Assembly (NCBI GenBank): GCA_944363805.1
Contig: CALVVH010000018.1
Coordinates: 1 to 21,446, forward strand
Source of the DNA: an uncultured Bacilli bacterium
GTDB taxonomy: Bacteria; Bacillota_I; Bacilli_A; RF39; UBA660
Reading direction: 5' to 3'
Length of the DNA: 21,446 nt
The notes beneath the pieces were generated by a model. It saw only the letters and a list, made by a program, of their open reading frames with translations, was not told the DNA's origin and searched no databases. Shown here piece by piece: positions 14,481 to 20,708 of the stretch; the first letter of the stretch is position 1; the number at the start of each line of letters is the position of its first letter. The position numbers and the translations under genes were made by a program.

Positions 14481-16769
14481 TTACTTCAATGCATAATAAC
14501 TTATCGTTACTGTATAAGCCCAGTAGTAACGTATTCCCGGACATGAATATTCGCAATAACCGGTCCAATCATTGTAAGAACCTCTACTACAAGTATAACA
14601 ATATCTACCACTTAATCGATCTCCCCGGTCACAAGAATATTCTTCACGTTCACCAGAACAAGTAGCTGAATAGTTTCCTTGCCATCTACATGTAGCATAA
14701 CATGTTTTCTTACCTGTTGAACCTACTGGACTGCATGGATCTCCATCATTATGGTCACAATAAAATGACTTCGTATATCCTAAATCACAATTTTGATTTG
14801 TTCCACCATATGAACTCCAACCATATTGCGTACATCGAACATTTAAATATCCTGTAAAATTATAAGTTCTTCCAACACACCTAGACCCTGACAAATCTCC
14901 ACCATATGGACAAGTATAACGTGTACATACATAATCTACATATGCGGAATAACGTGATTCACTAGTTTGACATGTATCTGTAAAAGTTTCTGAAGTACTT
15001 CGTCCACCTGATACTGTAAAACTAACTCTTGTTCCCGAATTACTTCTACTAATAACACTACCATTATTCGTAGTAACATTACTTAAAAGTTTCAAACCAT
15101 TAACATAAACACTATCACTATAATAATTATCATATTCTTTTCCATAAACAGAAGTTGTTCTAGAAACTACTAAAATATTGAGATTAAATGTTGAAGAAGA
15201 AATATTTCCTACATTATCTCTTACTCGTAAAGTATATGTTCCATTATCTGTTGCTGAATAATTTATCGTAAGAGAATTAGTTCCACTTGTATTGACACTC
15301 GTAACCCAACCAGTACTTCTTCCAGATGGTGAAACGATTTCATAAGCATCTATTCCTGAAGCAACACCATAACTATCAGCAACGTCATTCATTCTTGCTG
15401 TCAAAACAGCTGAGTGAGCATAAGTACTTTGGCCAGAAACATAATTAGTCTGACTGGTATTTAAAGAAAGTCTTCCAGTAGGACTAACAACATCTATATT
15501 TCTAATTACTATACTTTTACTAGAATAATTACCAATTTCATCTTTTGTCCAAAAATAATAAGTTCCATTACTTGTTACATTATATGTACGAGTAATAACA
15601 TCATTAGTCTTCGTAACGTTAGTCCAACCAGAATCACTATAAGCACTAGACGTTGTAAACTTATATGCCACTAAGCCTGACTTAGTATCTTGCGCAGTAC
15701 CTGTTAAAGTTACAGAACGAGTATAAGAAGTTGGACTAGCTACTAAATTTGATATGCTTGGTCCACTAACGTCAACCTTATCATTCTCGACTTTATATTC
15801 AGAATTACTGGCATTACCAGCGTTATCTATAACACAAATAGTATTTAAGTTTTCAGCTAATTTAATTTTTGCACTATTTGTGGCATCAACTTTAACATAA
15901 TCCAAATCCTTTGTACAAGTCGTTGCATTACCGGCATAGATACCTGCAACGCCAGAACCAGAATAGTCACTGGCAGTTATCTTAGCATTCTTACCTCGCG
16001 ACCACTCACTATTCGTTGGAGTATCATCAATATTTTCTAAACTCACTTCTACAATCGCCGGCGCTTGCAAGTCGATATTTATTGCTTGCGAAGTTTCATT
16101 GACAGTGCTATCAGCAAACGTTACTCTAACTGTATAGATACTTTGATTTATCAAAGTAGTGTTTGTTGCAATTGTATAGTTATTACCACTATTTCCGTCA
16201 GTGCTAGTCCAATAATAACTTATGGTTTCATCCTTTAAGATATCACCATTACGATACATTACCCCAAGGTTGACATTTTCTCCTAACCACTTGTCGTTGC
16301 CATCCGCATCTTTAGATTCGATAGGTTTACATTCTTCGAAGTTTTCATCATATTGACAAATAACTAAATCGACAGTAGATTCATAAGGATTACAAGTGCC
16401 ATTTTCATCTCGGCCAATGTCTTCCCCAAATGTCGAAACATAAGAACCATTATCATACACAGAAGTTATAAGGTGACAATTTAAACTCTCATTATCGACT
16501 GGATTATAAATATCTGTTTCATCATCAGGCATAACATAACCATTTTGAATTAAATTTTCTACAGTTACAGTTGTTATGCCAGTATCTTCAGCATAGTTTG
16601 CTGCCTCAATTTCTAACAAACTAACTATATTATGATAATCTTGCTCTAAAATATTTGAACGAATCCCAATAACCATCGACAAAGCAATGCTCATAATAAT
16701 TCCTAATACAACAAGAACTCCAATCAATTCGGTCAATGTAAAACCTTTTTTCTTTAGCTTTTTTTTCAC
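14481..16769 (-). CDS. Large prepilin-like adhesin with Ig-like and Cys-rich domains
   Basis: This 762-residue protein begins (GTG) MKKKLKKKG|FTLTELIG, a type IV prepilin signal, followed by a hydrophobic helix to about residue 33. I chose GTG at 16769 because AGGTGA lies 7 nt upstream, and the promoter at 16793-16821 would start transcription near 16786. An in-frame ATG at 16814 would lie upstream of that. A first domain (about 40-130) is pilin-like, then several Ig-like beta repeats with alternating TDGNSGNNYT-type turns and recurring D..GN motifs (DNAGNAS, DEIGNYSS, DNVGNISS). The last 150 or so residues contain about 16 Cys, rich in Gly, Ser and Tyr, probably a disulfide-bonded tip. Such length is unusual for a prepilin. 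The prepilin peptidase is not in the window. Confidence 0.85.
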   Translation of the reverse strand: MKKKLKKKGFTLTELIGVLVVLGIIMSIALSMVIGIRSNILEQDYHNIVSLLEIEAANYAEDTGITTVTVENLIQNGYVMPDDETDIYNPVDNESLNCHLITSVYDNGSYVSTFGEDIGRDENGTCNPYESTVDLVICQYDENFEECKPIESKDADGNDKWLGENVNLGVMYRNGDILKDETISYYWTSTDGNSGNNYTIATNTTLINQSIYTVRVTFADSTVNETSQAINIDLQAPAIVEVSLENIDDTPTNSEWSRGKNAKITASDYSGSGVAGIYAGNATTCTKDLDYVKVDATNSAKIKLAENLNTICVIDNAGNASNSEYKVENDKVDVSGPSISNLVASPTSYTRSVTLTGTAQDTKSGLVAYKFTTSSAYSDSGWTNVTKTNDVITRTYNVTSNGTYYFWTKDEIGNYSSKSIVIRNIDVVSPTGRLSLNTSQTNYVSGQSTYAHSAVLTARMNDVADSYGVASGIDAYEIVSPSGRSTGWVTSVNTSGTNSLTINYSATDNGTYTLRVRDNVGNISSSTFNLNILVVSRTTSVYGKEYDNYYSDSVYVNGLKLLSNVTTNNGSVISRSNSGTRVSFTVSGGRSTSETFTDTCQTSESRYSAYVDYVCTRYTCPYGGDLSGSRCVGRTYNFTGYLNVRCTQYGWSSYGGTNQNCDLGYTKSFYCDHNDGDPCSPVGSTGKKTCYATCRWQGNYSATCSGEREEYSCDRGDRLSGRYCYTCSRGSYNDWTGYCEYSCPGIRYYWAYTVTISYYALK

Positions 16770-16792
16770 TTCACACTCACCTACTTTATTTA

Positions 16793-16821
16793 AGTATAAA
16801 GTTTTTTTTATCACTTTTCAA
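16793..16821 (-). promoter_or_regulatory. Promoter of the large prepilin operon
   Basis: On the minus strand, TTGAAA (16816-16821) and TATACT (16793-16798) are exactly 17 nt apart. The leader is short, with AGGTGA before the GTG start. Confidence 0.8.
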
Positions 16822-16888
16822 GTAATTATTGCTTTTTTACACTCTAAAATTTTTCCTAACTATTTTATGAACATAAAATTTAGATATA

Positions 16889-16897
16889 TGCTATAAT
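16889..16897 (+). promoter_or_regulatory. Extended -10 promoter of the VanY-type gene
   Basis: TGCTATAAT is a TGn extended -10 element with consensus TATAAT at 16892-16897. The ATG is 16 nt downstream with GGTGAT between, so the leader is very short. It is divergent from the prepilin promoter. Confidence 0.6.
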
Positions 16898-16912
16898 TTA
16901 TATGGTGATATT

Positions 16913-18019
16913 ATGACAAAACATAAAAAAATAAAAAAGAGTTTTAAAATATTTTTAACAATTATCTTGGTTGCTATACTCTGTGGAAGTGGTTACTTCA
17001 TCTACAAAAACTTCTTTAAAGAAAACAGTACTCCTGTATCAAGCAAAACAGAAAAACTACTTCAAGAAGCAAATATTCCCCAAAACAAATATTCTAAAAC
17101 TTTAGAATATGTATTACTTAACAATATCTATGATGAAAAATACTTGGATGAATATGCTGATATCGAATTTCAAGACAAAGATAATTTTTCTTCAATCTTA
17201 ACAACATTCTTACCTCTTGGCTATAGTGGCAAAGAAATAAATTATATAATGAATCTAAGTGAAAAAAATATCGATAAATTATCTGAAATTGATTATGTAG
17301 ATATAAGTAATTATTATGAAATTTCTAATTTTGATGTAAGTAAAATAGATAGATATAATAGTTACTATGAAGATAATGATTATTCTTATGAAAATGTCGT
17401 TACTTATGTCAATATTAATTTAGATTTACCAGTATATACTGATACTACTGAAGTAGCAGATCCTGACGATTTATTAGTATTAGTTAATAAATATCATTAT
17501 TTGCCAGATGGATATAAGCCAAGTGACCTTGCTTACTTACCAGGAGCATACGGTAATAATGTTCCGATGCGTGAAGTAATCGTCGAACCATTTAAAGAAT
17601 TACAAGCTGCTGCCGAAGAAGAAATTGGCGTAAATTTCATGCCAACAACAGCTTTCAGAGATTATAATTTCCAACGCACTTTATATAATAACTATGTTGC
17701 TAGTGATGGAGTTGCAGCTGCAGATACTTACTCTGCTCGTCCAGGATATTCCGAACACCAAACTGGACTTTCTATTGACTTAAAAAACACTGCTATTTCC
17801 GGTTCAACAAGACTAACTGATGAAAACTACGAATGGCTAAGTAATAATGCTTATCACTTTGGATTTATTATAAGATTTCCTGAAGATAAAACTGATATAA
17901 CCGGATATCAATTCGAAAATTGGCATATTAGATATGTTGGATTGGAAGCCGCCAAAATAATATATGAACAAGATTTAACATTAGAAGAATATGTCGATTT
18001 ATACGCGACTGAATATTAA
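16913..18019 (+). CDS. VanY-type D-alanyl-D-alanine carboxypeptidase (M15B)
   Basis: This 368-residue protein has an N-terminal membrane anchor (about 13-31), a charged stalk or helical domain (about 40-180), and an M15B peptidase domain from about 188. The zinc site is SEHQTGLSIDL (His282, Asp289) and ENWHIRYVG (His338), with Glu335 as likely catalytic base. AFRDYNFQRTLYNNYV is the conserved helix before the site. These enzymes trim D-Ala from peptidoglycan stem peptides outside the membrane. Most VanY-like proteins are shorter; the Tyr/Asp-rich stalk is specific here. The gene is single, with an extended -10 promoter and a strong terminator. No other resistance genes are nearby, so a normal wall-maturation role is more likely than vancomycin resistance. 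Confidence 0.9.
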   Translation: MTKHKKIKKSFKIFLTIILVAILCGSGYFIYKNFFKENSTPVSSKTEKLLQEANIPQNKYSKTLEYVLLNNIYDEKYLDEYADIEFQDKDNFSSILTTFLPLGYSGKEINYIMNLSEKNIDKLSEIDYVDISNYYEISNFDVSKIDRYNSYYEDNDYSYENVVTYVNINLDLPVYTDTTEVADPDDLLVLVNKYHYLPDGYKPSDLAYLPGAYGNNVPMREVIVEPFKELQAAAEEEIGVNFMPTTAFRDYNFQRTLYNNYVASDGVAAADTYSARPGYSEHQTGLSIDLKNTAISGSTRLTDENYEWLSNNAYHFGFIIRFPEDKTDITGYQFENWHIRYVGLEAAKIIYEQDLTLEEYVDLYATEY

Positions 18020-18021
18020 TG

Positions 18022-18058
18022 AAAAAAACATTTTGAGATTATTTCAAAATGTTTTTTT
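18022..18058 (+). terminator. Intrinsic terminator of the VanY-type gene
   Basis: A 15-bp stem (18022-18036 with 18044-18058) with a 7-nt loop ends in seven T's. It begins 2 nt after the stop codon. Confidence 0.9.
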
Positions 18059-18066
18059 GTCGAACT

Positions 18067-18095
18067 TTGACACACGATATTTATTGCTTTTATAA
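18067..18095 (+). promoter_or_regulatory. Strong promoter of the small-peptide RNA
   Basis: TTGACA (18067-18072) and TTATAA (18090-18095) are exactly 17 nt apart, downstream of the VanY terminator. Transcription should start near 18102, with no annotated gene downstream on this strand. It points into the structured element. Confidence 0.75.
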
Positions 18096-18210
18096 AGCTT
18101 TAACACTAAAATAGATAACTGTTACCTGCTGGTGGTAGTGCCTGCTTTCAACTGAGTAATTTCTTTGCTACTCAAACTTTGGGGGTTTTGGAATGAAAGG
18201 GGCCAAAGAT

Positions 18211-18288
18211 ATGAACAAAGAAGAAAATATAAGTACTCTTTTAGTAATAATAATCTTATTAATTGTAGTGATACTACGTTTAATATAG
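18211..18288 (+). CDS. 25-residue hydrophobic peptide, possible type I toxin
   Basis: The ORF encodes a short charged N-terminus (MNKEEN) and then an 18-residue run almost entirely of Ile, Leu and Val (from STLLVIII) ending RLI. This is one membrane-spanning segment. AAAGGGG lies about 8 nt upstream of the ATG, a good ribosome site. The ORF sits inside a long, structured RNA with its own promoter at 18067 and a 109-nt leader. A predicted antisense RNA overlaps its 3' region. Size, composition and context resemble type I toxin peptides such as BsrE, TxpA or Fst, but the sequence is not one I recognise. A small regulatory membrane peptide is an alternative, and Ile/Leu runs arise easily in AT-rich DNA. 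Confidence 0.5.
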   Translation: MNKEENISTLLVIIILLIVVILRLI

Positions 18289-18339
18289 AAAAATAGACAC
18301 TAGCCTTGTAGTCCCAGTATCTGGGCAGGTATAGTGTCT
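18289..18339 (-). terminator. Terminator of the predicted antisense RNA
   Basis: The arms AGACACTA (18295-18302) and TAGTGTCT (18332-18339) form an 8-bp stem. Inner pairs CCCAG/CTGGG and CCT/AGG lengthen it. TTTTT (18289-18293) follows on the minus strand. On the plus strand no T-run follows, so it works in one direction only. Confidence 0.7.
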
Positions 18340-18384
18340 GACCAAAGATATTTGCAGGCATTATCCATTAGGGGTAACACTTAC
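18289..18384 (-). ncRNA. Predicted antisense RNA (antitoxin candidate), about 95 nt
   Basis: A strong minus-strand promoter at 18391-18419 would start this RNA near 18384, and it would end at the terminator whose U-tract is 18289-18293. It is fully complementary to the 3' part of the small-peptide RNA, including the second CCAAAGATAT copy and both P1 and P2 3' arms. Its own 5' part repeats the motif order of the peptide RNA leader (TGTTACC, TGCCTGC, CTTTGG), because the element is an imperfect inverted repeat. The lack of a ribosome site for the 79-codon frame on this strand argues for a non-coding RNA. Expression has not been shown. Confidence 0.55.
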
Positions 18385-18390
18385 ATATTA

Positions 18391-18419
18391 AGTATACCAA
18401 ATTAAATTTTATTTTTCAA
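18391..18419 (-). promoter_or_regulatory. Strong promoter of the antisense RNA
   Basis: On the minus strand, TTGAAA (18414-18419) and TATACT (18391-18396) are exactly 17 nt apart. An inverted repeat ACCAAATT/AATTTGGT (18396-18403 with 18422-18429) brackets the spacer and the -35. It faces into the element, away from the SDR gene. Confidence 0.75.
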
Positions 18420-18435
18420 TAAATTTGGTTCGACA

Positions 18436-19194
18436 TTACACGCAGGTATATCCGCCATCGATTGGAAGTATGACACCCGTTACATAACTTGCTTCTTCAC
18501 TTCCTAAGAAAATAGCGCCAGCATTAAGTTCACCAACACGTCCATATCTTCCAACTGGAACTGTGGCTTTCATATATTGTGTAAACGAATCAGTTATAAG
18601 TGTTTCATGAGTAAGTTCTGTATCAAAGTAACCTGGACAAATTGCATTGCAAGTAATGCCATATTTAGCAAGTTCAGCAGCAACAGCTCTAGTGAAGTTT
18701 ACAACTCCTCCTTTACTTGTATGATATGCAACAGTATCCATTGCCATATTACCAACCATTCCATACATTGATGCAATATTGATAATTCTACCATAATTAT
18801 TTTTCTTCATAATATTTGCAAATGCTCTAGTTACATAAAATACGCTGTTCATATCAGTATCAATTGTAAATTGCCATTCTTCATCAGTCATATTAAGGAC
18901 CCCATTATTTTTAGCACTTCCTGCACAATTTACTAGCACATCAACTTTACCAAATTTTTCTTCAACAACTTTAGCTGCATTATTTACTTCTGCAACATTT
19001 GTAACATCACATTTAACTGGTAAAGCACTTACTCCCATGCCTTCTAATTCTTTAGCAAATTCTTCTAGTCTTTCAATTCTTCTTGCCATTAAAACGAGTG
19101 TAGCCCCTTGATGAGCAAACCCTCTAGCCATTTGCATACCTAGACCAGATGACGCTCCCGTCATTACTACTACTCTTCCTTTATAATCAAACAT
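18436..19194 (-). CDS. Short-chain dehydrogenase, gluconate 5-dehydrogenase-like
   Basis: This 252-residue enzyme is a classical SDR, an NAD(P)-dependent oxidoreductase. The cofactor motif TGASSGLG is at 12-19 and NCAG at 89-92. The catalytic tetrad is Asn116, Ser142, Tyr157 and Lys161 (YHTSK). ARR at 37-39, after the second strand, suggests NADP(H) but does not prove it. CPGYFDTELT is like the PGYF-T motif of gluconate 5-dehydrogenases and related sugar-acid reductases. The start at 19194 follows AAGGAGG exactly. It is the last gene of the FIST-ALDH-SDR cluster, and a hairpin at 19215-19243 lies just upstream. Substrate is unknown; a 3-oxoacyl-ACP reductase role is less likely because no other fatty-acid genes are near. 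Confidence 0.9.
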   Translation of the reverse strand: MFDYKGRVVVMTGASSGLGMQMARGFAHQGATLVLMARRIERLEEFAKELEGMGVSALPVKCDVTNVAEVNNAAKVVEEKFGKVDVLVNCAGSAKNNGVLNMTDEEWQFTIDTDMNSVFYVTRAFANIMKKNNYGRIINIASMYGMVGNMAMDTVAYHTSKGGVVNFTRAVAAELAKYGITCNAICPGYFDTELTHETLITDSFTQYMKATVPVGRYGRVGELNAGAIFLGSEEASYVTGVILPIDGGYTCV

Positions 19195-19214
19195 AAAATC
19201 CCTCCTTAATTTAC

Positions 19215-19243
19215 TAAAGAGCAAGAACATATCTTGCTCTTTA
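19215..19243. other. Intercistronic stem-loop between ALDH and SDR genes
   Basis: TAAAGAGCAAGA (19215-19226) and TCTTGCTCTTTA (19232-19243) form a 12-bp stem with a 5-nt loop. On the minus strand only a short T-run follows. It could be a weak terminator or attenuator, or an mRNA stability element, that lowers SDR expression relative to ALDH. Confidence 0.6.
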
Positions 19244-19245
19244 AA

Positions 19246-20682
19246 TTATTTTGTAACATTTTTTAAAATAACAGTTTTGGTTCTAGACATTTCTTTTAAA
19301 GTTGTCATAATTCCTTCATTACCGATTCCTGAATATTTCCAACCACCGAAAGGTTGTTCAAATGATCTGAAGAAACTTGCACCATTAATTACAAATCCTC
19401 CACATTCCATGGCCTCACTTACCTTAATGGCTTTATTGAAATCTCTAGTAATGATTGAACCAGATAAACCATAGATTGATTGGTTAGCAATTTCTACTGC
19501 TTCTTCGATTGTATCAAAACCGATTACTGGAATAACTGGGCCAAAGATTTCCATATCTTTAGCAACATCCATATCGCGAGTTACATTATCTAAAATTGCT
19601 GGTTCGTAAAAAGCCCCTTTTCTTCTACCACCACAGACAAGTTTAGCTCCTTGTTCAATCGTTTTATTTACTTGCTTTTCTACTTCAATAGCAGCATCTT
19701 CACTAATTAAGCAGCCAATATCTGTATCCATTTCACTTGGCATACCTACCTTTAGTGTCTTAATTTTAGCCACCATTTTATTGATAAATTCATCCTTAAC
19801 AGAATTTTCTACTAAGAATCTCTTACTAGCACAACATACTTGACCAGTATTATAAAGTCTTCCCCAAACAGTTTCTTCAACTGCTAAATCGATATCACCA
19901 TCAGCACATAGAATAAAGGCATCGTTTCCTCCAAGTTCTAAAGAACTATGAGCACAATGTTCTGCACAATTCTTGGCAGCATCAATACCTGCAGCAGTAG
20001 AACCAGTAAGACTTACCATATCTACTAACTTACTACTTGTAAGAGTTGTTCCAACAACAGAACCAGATCCATGTACTACAGAAATTATTCCTGCAGGTAC
20101 TCCTGCTTCAACAAGTAATTCCACATATCTAGTTAGTGTAAGTGGATTAGCACTTGCTGGTTTAAGAATAACAGCATTTCCCATTAATAATGCTGGTGGT
20201 ACTTTATTGATAAAAATATCACTTGGGAAATTAAACGGAATAATAGCAACTACTACTCCAAGAGGTTGTTGAATAGTATATTGAATTGTATTTTCTTGAC
20301 CCTTTTCTGTTCCTCTATAAATTATATTGCCATATTCATGTTTAACTTTTTCTACATAAGCTGGAACTCCAATTTGAATGTTTGCAATTTCATTATATGC
20401 TTCTTTAATTGGTTTCCCTGTTTCATCTGATAATAATTTAGCAAGTTCATCTTTGTTCTTTTCCACTAATGCGGCGAACTTTGTTAGTATTTCACATCTA
20501 GCAACTACTGATAAAGCTTCCCATTCTGATTTGTGTTCATGAGCATATTTAATTGCTTCTTCAACATCTTCTTTTGTTAAACTTGGTACAGTATCTACAA
20601 GTTCATTAGTGGCTGGATTCATAACGTTTATTACTTTACCATCGCTTGAATCTCTCCAACTACTTCCTATTAAACTTTTCAT
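19246..20682 (-). CDS. NAD(P)-dependent aldehyde dehydrogenase
   Basis: This 478-residue enzyme belongs to the aldehyde dehydrogenase superfamily, oxidising an aldehyde to its acid. The catalytic Cys is Cys283 in GQVCCASKRF, the general base is Glu249 in LELGGND, Asn151 in PFNFP stabilises the oxyanion, and EIFGPV holds the cofactor-binding Glu. The length is typical of succinate-semialdehyde or lactaldehyde dehydrogenases. A second Cys adjacent to the nucleophile (Cys284) is seen in some members. The ribosome site AGGAGAG lies 4 nt before the ATG. It is 26 nt after the FIST gene and 51 nt before the SDR start, so the three are probably one operon. The substrate is not clear from sequence. 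Confidence 0.93.
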   Translation of the reverse strand: MKSLIGSSWRDSSDGKVINVMNPATNELVDTVPSLTKEDVEEAIKYAHEHKSEWEALSVVARCEILTKFAALVEKNKDELAKLLSDETGKPIKEAYNEIANIQIGVPAYVEKVKHEYGNIIYRGTEKGQENTIQYTIQQPLGVVVAIIPFNFPSDIFINKVPPALLMGNAVILKPASANPLTLTRYVELLVEAGVPAGIISVVHGSGSVVGTTLTSSKLVDMVSLTGSTAAGIDAAKNCAEHCAHSSLELGGNDAFILCADGDIDLAVEETVWGRLYNTGQVCCASKRFLVENSVKDEFINKMVAKIKTLKVGMPSEMDTDIGCLISEDAAIEVEKQVNKTIEQGAKLVCGGRRKGAFYEPAILDNVTRDMDVAKDMEIFGPVIPVIGFDTIEEAVEIANQSIYGLSGSIITRDFNKAIKVSEAMECGGFVINGASFFRSFEQPFGGWKYSGIGNEGIMTTLKEMSRTKTVILKNVTK

Positions 20683-20708
20683 TTTCTCTCCTTTTTATTC
20701 TTTATATT

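Larger units (their letters stand above)
18116..18383 (+). other. Long-range folded RNA enclosing a small-peptide ORF
   Basis: Helix P1 pairs TAACTGTTACC (18116-18126) with GGTAACACTTA (18373-18383), 11 bp with one C-C mismatch. After 7-nt loops on both sides, P2 pairs GGTAGTGCCTGC (18134-18145) with GCAGGCATTATC (18354-18365), 12 bp with two G-U pairs. A 6-bp hairpin lies at 18153-18174. CTTTGG (18177-18182) can pair with either of two CCAAAG copies (18203-18208 and 18342-18347), which sit in a direct repeat CCAAAGATAT. A hairpin at 18295-18339 completes the fold. On the opposite strand the G-U pairs would be A-C mismatches, so the plus-strand RNA is favoured. I matched it to no riboswitch or ncRNA class that I know. 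Confidence 0.65.

Noticed and set aside
16913..18019. Vancomycin resistance vanY gene
   Set aside because: The family matches, but no vanH, vanA, vanX or vanRS neighbours are present, so a normal wall role is likelier.
18122..18361. 79-codon minus-strand frame across the structured element
   Set aside because: It has no ribosome site, lies antisense to the structured RNA, and the predicted terminator at 18289-18339 would cut its transcript.
18116..18383. Miniature inverted-repeat transposable element
   Set aside because: The ends are inverted repeats, but no target-site duplication is visible in the flanks, and the G-U pairs, promoters and ORF fit a functional RNA better. A genome search for further copies would decide.
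18340..18383. TPP riboswitch on the minus strand
   Set aside because: TGGATAATGCC resembles part of the TPP aptamer, but CUGAGA and the rest of the core are missing, and the RNA does not lead into a thiamin gene.
18102..18390. tmRNA, RNase P RNA or SRP RNA
   Set aside because: No tRNA-like ends with CCA, no tag ending in LAA, no RNase P core and no GGAAGCAGC-type SRP core are present.
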